Source: Acidobacteriota bacterium
Lineage (GTDB): Bacteria; Acidobacteriota; Terriglobia; Bryobacterales; Bryobacteraceae
DNA length: 64,000 bases
Assembly: GCA_947470805.1 (NCBI GenBank)
Contig: CANIVU010000027.1
Span: forward strand, 16,444-80,443
Reading direction: 5' to 3'
Part shown: piece by piece, positions 1 through 10,473 of the stretch
Layout of the letters: every line of letters begins with the position of its first letter
How positions within the stretch are numbered: position 1 is the first letter of the stretch
The notes under the pieces: generated by a model
What the model was told of the DNA's origin: nothing
The model's database searches: none
Seen by the model: only the letters and a program-made list of their open reading frames with translations
Program-made: the position numbers and the translations under genes

Positions 1-9
1 GTTCTGTAC

Positions 10-1122
10 GTGGCGCTCATCGCCGCCTGCTCCTGGCTCTGGGTTCGTCTGCATTGGGCGTGCGGTTCGAACTTCTGGGCGGTTTGCCTGTTCGCTTCGC
101 CCATGTTGACGGCGGCGCAATTGCACTGGCTGGCGCGGCCGCATGTCTTCGGCTGGGTGTGGCTGCTGGCGGCGCTGCTTCTACTGGAGAGCGGGCGCCT
201 GCGGTGGTGGAGCGCGCTGGCGATATCGGTTGTCTGGGCCAATACACACGGATCCTTTTTTCTCCTCCCGGTCCTCTGTGTCCTCTATGGCGTTCGGTGG
301 CCCATGCTGCTGGCAGCCGGACTTGGGTCGCTGCTGAATCCGTACGGCTGGCAGTTGCACGTCCATCTGGTGCGATACCTGAGCGACACCGAACTGCTCA
401 GCCGCATCGCCGAGTTCCAGAGTTTCAACTTCCACAGCGAGGGCGCCTGGCAAATCGCCGCGCTCATGATGGTGGGCATGACCGGCGTCATTGCCGCGCT
501 CGCCTGCGGCCAGTGGCGGCGGGCGGCGGTGCTGCTGCTGCTCTGTGCGATGGCGTTGCGCAGCGCGCGCGGGTTGCCCGTGTTGGCGTTGGCAGGATTG
601 CCGCTCGCCGGCGGCGCGATCACCACCGCCCTCTCCCTCTGGCCCTTCTGGCCGAAGCAGGGCCGGGAGGCGATGGCCTACGGTGACAGGCTGCGCGCGC
701 TGCAAGCGCCACTGCGCGGTTGGGCCACGGGCGCGTTGGTGGCGGTGCTGGCGGTATTGGCCGTACTGGGCAGTAAGCCCGGCTTTCCCCCCTCCGAGTT
801 CCCGGTCGCCGCTGCCGCGCACCTGCCCGCCGGCGGCATTCTGCTCGCGCCCGACAAATATGGCGGGTTCTTAATTTATCGAGATAACGGCGCGCGCCGC
901 GTCTACTTTGATGGACGCAGCGATTACTACGGCGCCGAATTCCTCAAAGAGTACGTCGCGCTGATCGAATTGCGCTCCGGTTGGGAGGAAACGATGCGGA
1001 AATACGGGTTTACCCACGCCTTGTTGCCCACACGGTTCTCTCTTATCCCCGCACTGGAGAAAAACGGCTGGAAAAGACGCTATTCCGACGCAACTTCCGT
1101 ATTGTTGGAGCGGAACTTTTAG
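10..1122 (+). CDS. Polytopic membrane protein, probably truncated at the window edge
   Basis: Hydrophobic multi-TM ORF with a soluble C-terminus; the frame is open to base 1 so the true start may lie upstream. Confidence 0.55.
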   Translation: MALIAACSWLWVRLHWACGSNFWAVCLFASPMLTAAQLHWLARPHVFGWVWLLAALLLLESGRLRWWSALAISVVWANTHGSFFLLPVLCVLYGVRWPMLLAAGLGSLLNPYGWQLHVHLVRYLSDTELLSRIAEFQSFNFHSEGAWQIAALMMVGMTGVIAALACGQWRRAAVLLLLCAMALRSARGLPVLALAGLPLAGGAITTALSLWPFWPKQGREAMAYGDRLRALQAPLRGWATGALVAVLAVLAVLGSKPGFPPSEFPVAAAAHLPAGGILLAPDKYGGFLIYRDNGARRVYFDGRSDYYGAEFLKEYVALIELRSGWEETMRKYGFTHALLPTRFSLIPALEKNGWKRRYSDATSVLLERNF

Positions 1123-1240
1123 CGCTATGCTGTGTTGTTACGATATCAGGATTGCCTCCGTGTCCACGCTAGGGCCCGAACTGTGTCTTTTCGCGTCTGG
1201 CGCTGCCGATCCGGCCGGTACTCTTGTTTAAGGAAAGTGG

Positions 1241-2215
1241 ATGGATCGCCAGAAACTACTCATGATCTTTGGAGGCGCCTTCGTCGCCGCGGCGCTGTTG
1301 ACGTGGTTTCTGTACTCGCAGACCGTTGCGCCCAAGAAGGACAAAATGGTGACGGTGCTGGCTGCTTCGGCGGATCTGCCCGCCGGTACGCGAGTGCAGA
1401 AGGTGCACCTGAAGAAGATCTCCATCCCGCAGGCTACCGCGCCGCGCGGGACTGTCGCCGAAGAGGCGCAGGCGCTCGACCGCGCGCTGCTCTACCCCGT
1501 CACCCAGAACGAGCCGATTCTCTCCACCCGTCTTTCGAGCGTCACCGGCGCCGATGGCATCGCCTCCCTCATTGAACCTGGCAAGCGCGCCGTCAGCGTA
1601 TCGGTCGCCGATGCGGCCAGCGCCGGCGGGCTCATTCAACCCCGCGCCCACGTCGACGTTCTGTTCACCAAAACCGGTTCGATGGCCGAAGCCGTCACCA
1701 CCACCGTTCTCGAAGACGTGATCGTCCTTTCCATCGGACGCAATGTAGAGGCCGCCGCCGCCGTCACTGCTACCGGCGCGGCCGCCCCCGCCCCATCGGC
1801 TCCCTCCACGGGCAACCGTTCGGTGACGCTGCTCGTCACCCCGGACCAGGCGCGCATTGTGGAACTGGCCAAGAACCAGGGCAAAATCAGTTTGTCTCTG
1901 CGGAATCCCAAAGATGCCGCCAAGAGTGAAGAGGTGCTGTCGGCGACATCGGAGACGATCGACCCGGGCCTCATGCTCCGCACCGCCAAAGCGCGCGCCA
2001 TGCAGACGGGCCGGATGCCGTCGCGGGCGATGATGAATGTTCCGAATTTGAAAGACGATAAGGCCTGGGCCGCGCTCGTCGGAGACGATCCGTCGCAGCC
2101 GCGTCCGCCGGCGCCCGTGAGACCGACCGTGGAGAAGAAAGAACCGCCCAAGCCGAGGGCGGTGATTGATGTTTTCCGTGGGGACAAACACGTACAGGAA
2201 ACGTTCCAAGACTAA
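1241..2215 (+). CDS. cpaB: Flp pilus assembly protein CpaB/RcpC
   Basis: N-terminal TM followed by SAF-like region (VLAASADLPAGTRVQKVHLKKISIP); followed by secretin and Tad genes. Confidence 0.85.
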   Translation: MDRQKLLMIFGGAFVAAALLTWFLYSQTVAPKKDKMVTVLAASADLPAGTRVQKVHLKKISIPQATAPRGTVAEEAQALDRALLYPVTQNEPILSTRLSSVTGADGIASLIEPGKRAVSVSVADAASAGGLIQPRAHVDVLFTKTGSMAEAVTTTVLEDVIVLSIGRNVEAAAAVTATGAAAPAPSAPSTGNRSVTLLVTPDQARIVELAKNQGKISLSLRNPKDAAKSEEVLSATSETIDPGLMLRTAKARAMQTGRMPSRAMMNVPNLKDDKAWAALVGDDPSQPRPPAPVRPTVEKKEPPKPRAVIDVFRGDKHVQETFQD

Positions 2216-2237
2216 AGCTGCCATCCCCTAACCACAC

Positions 2238-3668
2238 ATGAACAATATTCGTCCTCTCTTCCGGTTGGCGGCACTGAGCGTTGCCGCAACTGCCTTAGTG
2301 GTGATCGCACAGACCGCTCAGCCCCGCGAATTAACCCTGACCATCGGTCGCGGCGAATTGTTGCAGTTCTCGAACGACGTGAAAACCGTGGCCACCTCGG
2401 AGCCGAAGATCGCCGACGTGTCGGTGGTGTCTCCGCGGGAAGTCATGATCAACGCCAAGGGTCTCGGTAAGTCCACCGTCGTCGTTTGGGAATCCGGCGT
2501 CTCTCCCCGCCGCATCAATGTCACTGTCCTGGCCGATTCCATGGAGTTCGACGCGGTGAAAAAGAGCATCGTCGACGCCATGGCCGACGGTACGATTCAA
2601 GTCACCGGCAACCTGGAAACCATCGTGTTGAGCGGCAAGGCCACCAGCGTGGCCGCCGCGAAGAAGGCCGAAGCCATCGCCTCCACCTATTCCAAAAAAG
2701 TTGTCAACCTCATCCAGACGCCCCCGCCCCCGGAACTCCGCCAGGTGATGCTCGAAGTGAAGTTCGCCGCCATCGATCGGATTGCCTTGCAGGAAGTCGG
2801 TTTCAACTTCCTCAGCCGCAACCCGAACACGCTCGGCGCCCTTTCCACGCAGCAGTTTTCCACGCCCCGCTTCAGCCAGTTGCAGTTCCAGAATCAGAAC
2901 TTCTCCAACACCACGCTGAACTTTGCCGACCTGCTCAACATGTTCGTATTCCGGCCCGACCTCAACATCGGCGCCACCATCCGCGCCCTGCAATCGCGCA
3001 ACCTGCTGCAGATGCTGGCCGAACCGAACTTGATCGCGCTTGAAGGTAAAGAGGCCAGCTTCCTGGCCGGCGGCGAGTTCCCGTTCCCCACCTTGACCGC
3101 CACCTCCACCGGCGGCGCCACCGCGCCCGTCGTCACCGTACAGTTTAAGAAGTTCGGTGTGCAGCTCGATTTCAAGCCGGAAATCACGGCCGATAACCGC
3201 ATTCACCTCAAGCTGCGCCCGCAGGTCAGCTCACTCGATTACGCCAACGCCGTCACGCTGCAGGGCTATCTGATCCCTGCCGTCGCCACCCGCTTCGCCG
3301 AAACGGAAGCCATCTTGAATGACGGCGAAAGCTTCGCCGTGGCCGGGTTGATCGACAACCGCGTCATCACCTCCATGAGCCGCGTGAAGTGGCTCGGCGA
3401 CGTGCCCGTCGTCGGCCAGCTCTTCCGCAGCCGCTCAACCAAGAAGACCAACGAAGAACTGCTCGTCGTCATCACGCCGCGTTTCGTGAAGCCGCTCGCG
3501 GCCGACCAGAAGCCGAAAATGCCGGATTGGGTGGAGGACTTCCTCCCGCCAACGCTGCAGGACAAAGGGGCCGGCGGCAAGAAGCGGCCGAAGGCCACTG
3601 CCGACCAGAAGAAGGACGCGGCGAAGCCGGAGTTTATTGGACCGCGTGGACACCAGGAACCCAAGTAA
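2238..3668 (+). CDS. cpaC: Tad pilus secretin CpaC/RcpA (type II/III secretion system protein)
   Basis: N-terminal BON-like region (LTLTIGRGELLQF...) and secretin C-terminus (VPVVGQLFRSRSTKKTNEELLVVITPRFV). Confidence 0.9.
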   Translation: MNNIRPLFRLAALSVAATALVVIAQTAQPRELTLTIGRGELLQFSNDVKTVATSEPKIADVSVVSPREVMINAKGLGKSTVVVWESGVSPRRINVTVLADSMEFDAVKKSIVDAMADGTIQVTGNLETIVLSGKATSVAAAKKAEAIASTYSKKVVNLIQTPPPPELRQVMLEVKFAAIDRIALQEVGFNFLSRNPNTLGALSTQQFSTPRFSQLQFQNQNFSNTTLNFADLLNMFVFRPDLNIGATIRALQSRNLLQMLAEPNLIALEGKEASFLAGGEFPFPTLTATSTGGATAPVVTVQFKKFGVQLDFKPEITADNRIHLKLRPQVSSLDYANAVTLQGYLIPAVATRFAETEAILNDGESFAVAGLIDNRVITSMSRVKWLGDVPVVGQLFRSRSTKKTNEELLVVITPRFVKPLAADQKPKMPDWVEDFLPPTLQDKGAGGKKRPKATADQKKDAAKPEFIGPRGHQEPK

Positions 3669-4947
3669 CGTTGCCTCCATGGAACGGCGCGCGCGCGGCG
3701 AGGGCGGATCTGCGTCCTTCCAGATGGTCGTGCTGCTGGTCCCCGTGGTGTTCGGCCTGATGGGCTTCGCCGTCGATCTCGGCCGCCTCTACAGCGCCCG
3801 CAACGATCTGAAGAACGCGGCCAACTCCATCGCGCAAGCCGCCGCCGGGGAACTCTCCGGCACTGCCGTTGCTCTGGAAAACGCCAACACCGCCGGCAAC
3901 TACGCCGTCAGCATCGCCAACGGCCGCGGCAATCTCTACGACTTCGGTGGCCTGCAAATCGGCCAGTCCAGCGGGAATCTCAACAGCGATGCGCCGCTGC
4001 TCAATTACTACGACACCGTCGCCGCCGCGCTCGGCACAGAGGGCGCTACCGGCAGTGAAGCCGGCGGTACCACCGCGCGCCACGTCAAAGTCACTGTGCG
4101 CGGGGAAGCCCCGCTCGTTTTCTGGCGCTTCCTTTCGCTCGCGCAGGAAGGGAAGTTGAACCTGGTCGCCCAGGCCGTCGCCGGCGTCAGCGCCCCGGTC
4201 TGCCAGGCCTGCGGTGTGGAGCCCATCGGCGTCCAGGCCATCTCGCAGGACGACACCACCGACTTCGGTTTCGCCATCGGCTCCCGCTACACCCTCGGCT
4301 ATCTCTGCAACGGCGGCCCGACGCCCGGCGCCATCGCCAACACTGTCCAACGCGTCCCTTACGTCCTGCTCAATCGCTATAACGAAGGCGCCACCGTTCT
4401 CGCCGATGAAAACACGCAGCTCTACCGCATCGGCGCCCTGGGCCTGCCCGCCAATACCGATTCCACCTTCTCCTGCATTCGCTACAACGCCGACGAAACC
4501 ATATGGGTCAACGCCGCCCCGCTCAACTGCAATCAGAACCGCGTCAACACGCAGATCACCACCTTCCTCTGCGGCCTCGCCGCCCGGTTCGATAACACCA
4601 CAGTCCCGGCCGCCTGCAACGCCGTCGCCGAAACCGACACGATCCTAAGCGCCTCCACCATCGATACCGACATCTCTGACCTCGACGACTACACCGCCTA
4701 CACCGGCAACCGCCGCCGCGTCATCACCGTGCCCATCATCGACACGGCCTCCACTACCACCATGGTCGTCCTCGGCTTCCGCCAGTTCCTGGTCGAGCCC
4801 AATACCAACGACGTCACCCTCAACGTCGCCGATCAAAACGGCCGCTTCTCCGCTCTCTATCTCGGCACCGTGATGCCCGTCCGCGCCGGCCGCATCGATG
4901 GCTGCACGCTCACCAGTGGCCCCGGCAAGGTGGTACTGCACCAATGA
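3637..4947 (+). CDS. TadG-like pilus assembly protein
   Basis: N-terminal TadE/G hydrophobic motif (SASFQMVVLLVPVVFGLMGFAVDLGRLYSARNDLKNAAN); alternative start at 3679. Confidence 0.75.
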   Translation: MDRVDTRNPSNVASMERRARGEGGSASFQMVVLLVPVVFGLMGFAVDLGRLYSARNDLKNAANSIAQAAAGELSGTAVALENANTAGNYAVSIANGRGNLYDFGGLQIGQSSGNLNSDAPLLNYYDTVAAALGTEGATGSEAGGTTARHVKVTVRGEAPLVFWRFLSLAQEGKLNLVAQAVAGVSAPVCQACGVEPIGVQAISQDDTTDFGFAIGSRYTLGYLCNGGPTPGAIANTVQRVPYVLLNRYNEGATVLADENTQLYRIGALGLPANTDSTFSCIRYNADETIWVNAAPLNCNQNRVNTQITTFLCGLAARFDNTTVPAACNAVAETDTILSASTIDTDISDLDDYTAYTGNRRRVITVPIIDTASTTTMVVLGFRQFLVEPNTNDVTLNVADQNGRFSALYLGTVMPVRAGRIDGCTLTSGPGKVVLHQ

Positions 4948-5450
4948 TCATGCGCCGGCGTCAGCGCGGGAACACGCTCATGGAAGCCATGCTGCTGCTT
5001 CCCATTCTCTTCATGCTGCTCTTCGGCATGGTGGAGTTCGCGCGTCTCAGCTGGACGTATTTCACGCTGCAAAAGATGCTCTACACCGTCGGCCGCTACG
5101 CCGCCACGCAGCCCGCCGTCAACTTCTGCGACGATGCCGATCCCATTCTCACGGACGCTAAGAACCTCGCCCTCCGCGGCGTGGGCGACGCGGCCGGCGA
5201 TCTGCAACTCCCCAATCTCACCGCCGATCTCATCACCATTCGCCTGGAGCGCATTCAGGTCGACACCTCCGCGCTCGGCGATTGCGAATGCTCCGCCACC
5301 GGCTGCGACAACGCCCAGGGCGGCCGCGGTCCCGATTTTGTCGTTGTCACCGTCAACGGCGGCTACTCTGTTCGCACGAATATCCCCTTCGTGCCGTCTG
5401 AAACGTTCCTGCTCCGGCCGGTTGTGAGGGTTGCCTATGGCGCGCTATAA
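4944..5450 (+). CDS. TadE-like pseudopilin
   Basis: RQRGNTLMEAMLLLPILFMLLFGMVEFARLSW; overlaps preceding stop by 4 nt. Confidence 0.8.
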   Translation: MIMRRRQRGNTLMEAMLLLPILFMLLFGMVEFARLSWTYFTLQKMLYTVGRYAATQPAVNFCDDADPILTDAKNLALRGVGDAAGDLQLPNLTADLITIRLERIQVDTSALGDCECSATGCDNAQGGRGPDFVVVTVNGGYSVRTNIPFVPSETFLLRPVVRVAYGAL

Positions 5451-5973
5451 CCGTGAAGTCACCCGCGCCCGCCGCGCCGCTCAGGGCGGCCAGGCCGCCG
5501 CCGAATATGTCATCGTCTCCGCCGGCGTGTTGCTGCCCGTCACCATGATGTTGGTCTTCACCGCGCAACTGCTGTGGGTCTGGCAGTCGGCCGTCGAATG
5601 GACTCGCGAAGGCGCTCGCTACGCCTCCACCCACTGCTATCAAGGTGGCGGCGACAACGTTCGCGCCTGGATGCGCACACACGTCCCGGTGAACCTCGAT
5701 CAGCAGGAGTTCTCTGCCGGCACCGCCGAAATCCAACTGAACTACTACACCCGCAACGCGGAGACCGGAACGCTCGAAGAGTTCGCCTGCTCCGGCGGCG
5801 ACTGCAGCACCGAATGCGTGCCCGACGCCGTCACCGTCCGCATCACCGGGTATTCGTACCGAACATTTCTGAACTACCTCGGCCTGCCCCCCGTGCAGAT
5901 GCCGAATTTCATGACATCCTTGCCCATAGAAAGCGCTGGCTGTGACCCCGAAGCGGGCACCTGCTTGCCGTAG
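5431..5973 (+). CDS. TadE-like pseudopilin (second copy)
   Basis: GGQAAAEYVIVSAGVLLPVTMMLVFTAQLLWVWQSAVEWTREGARYAS; within the Tad operon. Confidence 0.7.
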   Translation: MPMARYNREVTRARRAAQGGQAAAEYVIVSAGVLLPVTMMLVFTAQLLWVWQSAVEWTREGARYASTHCYQGGGDNVRAWMRTHVPVNLDQQEFSAGTAEIQLNYYTRNAETGTLEEFACSGGDCSTECVPDAVTVRITGYSYRTFLNYLGLPPVQMPNFMTSLPIESAGCDPEAGTCLP

Positions 5974-5991
5974 GAGAAGAGAACGAATCGT

Positions 5992-7167
5992 ATGTCCTTT
6001 ACGTTATTAATTGCTTCCGCGGATGATCAGGTTCGCGATCTCGTTCGCGACAGTCTGGCCAACACGCCCAACGCGCGCATCGTCGCCGAATACCCTGACG
6101 TCACGCCCAATCTCTACATCCGCGTGCTGCAGGACGTCGAACGCCACCCCGACGCCGCCCTCTTCCTCGACATCTCCTCCGACCCCGTCAACGGCATCAA
6201 GTCGCTCGAAAAGCTCAAGCAGGCCGTGCCAGATCTCTACGTCATCGTCTGCGACTACTCCGAAGACGGCGAGAGCATCCTGCTCACCATCCGCAGCGGC
6301 GCCAACGACTACCTCACCATGCCCGTCAAGCGCAGCGATCTTCGCGACGCGCTCACCCGCCTGGAACGTACCCCGCGCCGCTCCATCGCCGGCGGCAGCC
6401 AGCTCGGCCGCATCTACACCTTCCTCGGCGCCAAAGGCGGCGTCGGCACCACCGCGCTCGCCGTCAACTTCGCCACCGTCCTCGCCCAGCGCAAAAAGCA
6501 AACCGTCATGCTCGACGTCAATTGGACCGCCAACGACGTCGCCATGCAGCTCGGCGCCGCGCCCCAATACACGCTCCTCGAAGTCGGCGAAAATCTGGAC
6601 CGCATGGACCAGTCTCTCTTCGAAGGCTTCGTCACGCGCGACCCCTCCGGCTTCCTCCTCGTCGGCCCGCCCGACTCGCTTGAACAGCCCCGCTCGCTCT
6701 TCTCTGACTCCATGCTTCGCGAGTTCACCACCTTCCTCGTGGAGAAATACGACGGCATCGTCATGGACGCCGGCTGCGATCTGTCGAACGATCTTACCCT
6801 CGCCGCCCTGCAGGTTTCGACGACCGTCTTCATCGTCACCACGCAGGAGTTCCCGGCCATCCGCAACACCCAGCGCTACTTGAGCTACCTCATGCGCATG
6901 GGCTTCACCGCGGACCAGATCAAGATCGTCATCAACAAATATCAGAAGAAGCCCAGCTCCCAAATCGCCTCGCTTGACCAGGTGACGCAGACGCTGAACC
7001 AACCCGTCTTCTACGGCATTCCGGAATCGAGCGCCATGCTCGCCAGCATCAACCGCGCCCGCCCGCTCGTTACCGATCGCCAGACCTTCCCCGACATGGA
7101 CCGCGTCATCCGCGCCTTTGTCGACAAGGCCACCGGCGCTAAAAAGGATCTCGCCCAAACGGCGTAA
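5992..7167 (+). CDS. cpaE: CpaE/TadZ-type ATPase with receiver-like N-terminus
   Basis: Deviant Walker A GAKGGVGTTALAVNFA after a response-regulator-like domain. Confidence 0.88.
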   Translation: MSFTLLIASADDQVRDLVRDSLANTPNARIVAEYPDVTPNLYIRVLQDVERHPDAALFLDISSDPVNGIKSLEKLKQAVPDLYVIVCDYSEDGESILLTIRSGANDYLTMPVKRSDLRDALTRLERTPRRSIAGGSQLGRIYTFLGAKGGVGTTALAVNFATVLAQRKKQTVMLDVNWTANDVAMQLGAAPQYTLLEVGENLDRMDQSLFEGFVTRDPSGFLLVGPPDSLEQPRSLFSDSMLREFTTFLVEKYDGIVMDAGCDLSNDLTLAALQVSTTVFIVTTQEFPAIRNTQRYLSYLMRMGFTADQIKIVINKYQKKPSSQIASLDQVTQTLNQPVFYGIPESSAMLASINRARPLVTDRQTFPDMDRVIRAFVDKATGAKKDLAQTA

Positions 7168-7173
7168 TCTCTC

Positions 7174-8487
7174 ATGGGAACACGCGCCACGCCACGCCCC
7201 GCCGCTGGTGCCGACCGTTGGTTCGGCATCAAAACGCGCATCCACGCCAAGCTGTTAACCATCCTCACGCCGGAGCAACTGCGGTCGTTGAACAAGGACG
7301 GCGTGCGTGAACAATTGGGCGTCAGCATTGAGCGCATCGTTCGCGACGAAGGCATTCCGCTCAACGCCGGCGAACGCGACCGGCTCATCGAAGAGGTGCT
7401 CGATGAGGTGTTCGGCCTCGGCCCTCTCGAAGCGCTGATGAAGGATATGACCATCAGCGACATCATGGTCAATGGCCCCGATTCCATCTACGTTGAACGC
7501 TTCGGCAAAGTCGTCGAAACCAGCGTCCGCTTCAAAGACACCGCCCACGTCCGCACCATCGTCGATCGCATCGTCTCCAACATCGGCCGCCGTATCGACG
7601 ACTCTTCGCCTATCGTCGATGCCCGCCTGGGCGACGGCTCCCGCGTCTGCGCCGTCATCCCGCCCATCTCGCTCAACGGCCCCGTCATGTCCATTCGCCG
7701 CTTCGGCAAGCGGCTGCTCACCGTCGACGATCTGATCCGCCTCGACACCTTCACCCCAGGCATCATCGACTTCCTCGCCGGTGCCGTCAAAGCCCGCTTG
7801 AACATCGTCGTCAGCGGCGGTTCGGGTTCCGGCAAAACCACGATGCTCAACACCCTCTCCCGCTTCATCCGCGAAGAGGAACGCGTCGTCACCATCGAAG
7901 ACACCGCCGAACTGCAGATGCAGCAGGAGCACCTCGTGCGCCTGGAAACGCGCCCCATCAACATTGAAGGCGCCGGCGCCATCACCCAGCGCGACCTCGT
8001 CATCAACGCCCTCCGTATGCGTCCCGATCGCATCATCATCGGCGAGTGCCGCGGCGCCGAAGCCATGGATATGATGCAGGCCATGAACACCGGCCACGAT
8101 GGTTCCATGACCACCACCCACGCCAACACCGGCCGCGACGCCTTCTCGCGCCTGGAGACCATGGTCATGATGGCCAGCTCGTCCATTCCCGATCGCGTCA
8201 TTCGCCAGATGCTCGCCAGCGCCGTCAATCTTGTTGTCCACTGCGCCCGCTTGACCGACGGCACCCGCAAAGTCGTCAGCATCTCAGAAGTCGCTGGCAT
8301 GGAAAACGACGAACTGATCATCAAAGATATCTTCCTCTTCGAACGCGAAGGCATCAGCCCCGGCGGCCGCGTCCTCGGCCACTTCCGCGGTCAGAAGTAC
8401 AAGCCCGTCTGCGCCGACCGCATCCGCTCTTACGGCGTAAAATTGGATGATTCCATTTATGACGAAGTCCACGAGGTGAAGGACTGA
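7174..8487 (+). CDS. cpaF: Tad secretion ATPase CpaF/TadA
   Basis: Walker A SGGSGSGKTTMLNTLSRFI; VVTIEDTAELQ; GECRGAEAMDMMQAMNTGHDGSMTTTHANTGRDAFSRLETM. Confidence 0.95.
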   Translation: MGTRATPRPAAGADRWFGIKTRIHAKLLTILTPEQLRSLNKDGVREQLGVSIERIVRDEGIPLNAGERDRLIEEVLDEVFGLGPLEALMKDMTISDIMVNGPDSIYVERFGKVVETSVRFKDTAHVRTIVDRIVSNIGRRIDDSSPIVDARLGDGSRVCAVIPPISLNGPVMSIRRFGKRLLTVDDLIRLDTFTPGIIDFLAGAVKARLNIVVSGGSGSGKTTMLNTLSRFIREEERVVTIEDTAELQMQQEHLVRLETRPINIEGAGAITQRDLVINALRMRPDRIIIGECRGAEAMDMMQAMNTGHDGSMTTTHANTGRDAFSRLETMVMMASSSIPDRVIRQMLASAVNLVVHCARLTDGTRKVVSISEVAGMENDELIIKDIFLFEREGISPGGRVLGHFRGQKYKPVCADRIRSYGVKLDDSIYDEVHEVKD

Positions 8488-9464
8488 TGTTGTTTTTCTT
8501 CCTGGTCGCGTTCCTTCTCTTCAGCGGCGCTTTCTTTGCCGCCGGCTACTACGTCTTCGCCGTGCCTGAAAAGGCCGCCGCCGGCACGTTGCAACAGCGT
8601 CTCCGCGAACTCCGCGCCCGCAACGGCAGCAATGAACGCCGCTCCTCCCGGGCCGATCTGGTGCGCCACGAAGACCGCGGCACCTTTGCCTGGCTAGGCG
8701 AACTCATCAGCGGCGGCGGAGCGATCCAGTCACTCCAAAAACGCATCAATCAGGCGGACATGAAGTACCGCGCTGCCGACGTCGCTGGCGTCACCGTTCT
8801 CCTTTTCGTCGGCCTCTTCCTCATCCTCGGCTTCTTCATTCCGCTCATGGCTCTGCGAGTCATCTTCTCCGCGCTCCTGGCCTTCATCCCCATCTTCATC
8901 ATCAACCGCAAACGCGCCGCCCGCCTTGGCAAATTCGAGCACCAGCTCCCCGACTCCATCGATCTCTTCAACCGCTCCATGCGCGCCGGCCACAACATCC
9001 AATCGGGCCTGGAAACCATCGCCACCGAATCGGCCGACCCCATGAAGCAGGAGTTCAAAAAGGTGATGGAGGAGATGAGCCTCGGCTCCACGCTCGACGC
9101 CGCTCTCCATAATCTGGGCGAGCGCATGCCGCTCATCGATCTCAAGTTCTTCATCACCGGTCTCATCCTCCAACGCCAAACCGGCGCCAACATGGTGGCC
9201 GTTCTCGAAAATCTCTCGACGCTCGTCCGCGAGCGTCTCTCCCTCCAGGAGAAGCTCAAAGCCGCCACCGCGCAGCAGCGCTATTCGGCCGCTCTCCTCT
9301 GCGGCATGCCCATCGTCTTCGGCCTCGTGCTCTGGTTCATGAAGCCCGAATACATCGATATCCTCGTCAACGACGAAACCGGCAGCATGTTCTTCATCTA
9401 CGCCATTTGCTCGGAAATCGCTGGCATTCTGGTCATCCGCAAGATGTCGAGTCCGAAAATCTAA
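8487..9464 (+). CDS. tadB: Tad inner-membrane platform protein TadB
   Basis: T2SSF fold: LPDSIDLFNRSMRAGHNIQSGLETIA..., TM segments. Confidence 0.85.
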   Translation: MLFFFLVAFLLFSGAFFAAGYYVFAVPEKAAAGTLQQRLRELRARNGSNERRSSRADLVRHEDRGTFAWLGELISGGGAIQSLQKRINQADMKYRAADVAGVTVLLFVGLFLILGFFIPLMALRVIFSALLAFIPIFIINRKRAARLGKFEHQLPDSIDLFNRSMRAGHNIQSGLETIATESADPMKQEFKKVMEEMSLGSTLDAALHNLGERMPLIDLKFFITGLILQRQTGANMVAVLENLSTLVRERLSLQEKLKAATAQQRYSAALLCGMPIVFGLVLWFMKPEYIDILVNDETGSMFFIYAICSEIAGILVIRKMSSPKI

Positions 9465-9473
9465 GGCCACCCG

Positions 9474-10412
9474 ATGATCGCCCTACTCTTTTTCATCCTC
9501 ATGTTCGCGGCCCTCGGGGCCATGGTCTGGAGCGGACTGCAACTGCTGCAACCGCCGGAAAACGCCCTCGACGATCGCCTCGGCGAACTCATGGCCACCC
9601 GCCGGCAGAACGAAGCCCGCGGCCCCAAACGCAAACTCGGCGGCGGTTTCCTCAATAGCTTTCTCTACTTCGTCGCCCTTATCCCCGGCGTCGATAGCGT
9701 GCTCGAAGAAAGCGAACAGCTCCTCCGCCAAGGCGGCTTCCGCAACCGCGAAGGCCTCGCGTGGTACGCGATGTTCAACCTTGGCTTCCTCATCGCACTC
9801 ATGATCGGCTCCTGGGTAATCCAGGAAGCCGACAAGCCGTTCATCTCCAAGCTCCTCGGACTCGCCCCGGCGTTCCTGTTGGGCTGGTTGCTGCCCAAGC
9901 AGATCCTCTACCGCCTCATGAAGCGCTACAGGGGTAAGCTCCAGGAAGCCCTGCCCGACACCGTCGATCTCCTCGGCATCGTCCTCGGCACCGGCCTCGC
10001 GCTCGACCAGGCACTGACCCGCGTCTGCGAAGAGATGCAGTTCATCTACCCGGAACTCTCCGCCGAATTCTACACCGTCGTCATGCAGGTGAAGGCCGGA
10101 CAGGACCGCAGCAAGGCGTTCCAGCAGCTCGTCCGCCGCACCGGCATCGAAGACATCAAATCGCTCGCGGCCATGATCATCCAGTCCGAACGTTTCGGCA
10201 CCAGCCTCTCGCAAGCGCTGAAGGTCTACGCCGACGCGCTCCGCATGCGCCGCCGCCTCCGCGGCGAAAAAGCCGTCGGCGAAGCGGGTATCAAGATGGT
10301 GCTCGCCACGGTCGTCTTCATTCTCCCGGTGGTCTTCATCATCACCCTCGTCCCGGCCATGCTGACGATGTTGAACAACCTCCGCGGCGGCATCGGCGCC
10401 TCCGCGCGCTAA
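9474..10412 (+). CDS. tadC: Tad inner-membrane platform protein TadC
   Basis: T2SSF fold: LPDTVDLLGIVLGTGLALDQALTRVCEEM...; terminal TM. Confidence 0.85.
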   Translation: MIALLFFILMFAALGAMVWSGLQLLQPPENALDDRLGELMATRRQNEARGPKRKLGGGFLNSFLYFVALIPGVDSVLEESEQLLRQGGFRNREGLAWYAMFNLGFLIALMIGSWVIQEADKPFISKLLGLAPAFLLGWLLPKQILYRLMKRYRGKLQEALPDTVDLLGIVLGTGLALDQALTRVCEEMQFIYPELSAEFYTVVMQVKAGQDRSKAFQQLVRRTGIEDIKSLAAMIIQSERFGTSLSQALKVYADALRMRRRLRGEKAVGEAGIKMVLATVVFILPVVFIITLVPAMLTMLNNLRGGIGASAR

Positions 10413-10473
10413 CCCAACTTCGGGTCAACCACGGCCCACTCAACACTCTGGTTGTAAGGTCAGGTGTACGCAG

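Noticed and set aside
6007-8241. 412-aa and 328-aa antisense ORFs opposite cpaE/cpaF
   Set aside because: Shadow ORFs; conserved Tad proteins are on the opposite strand
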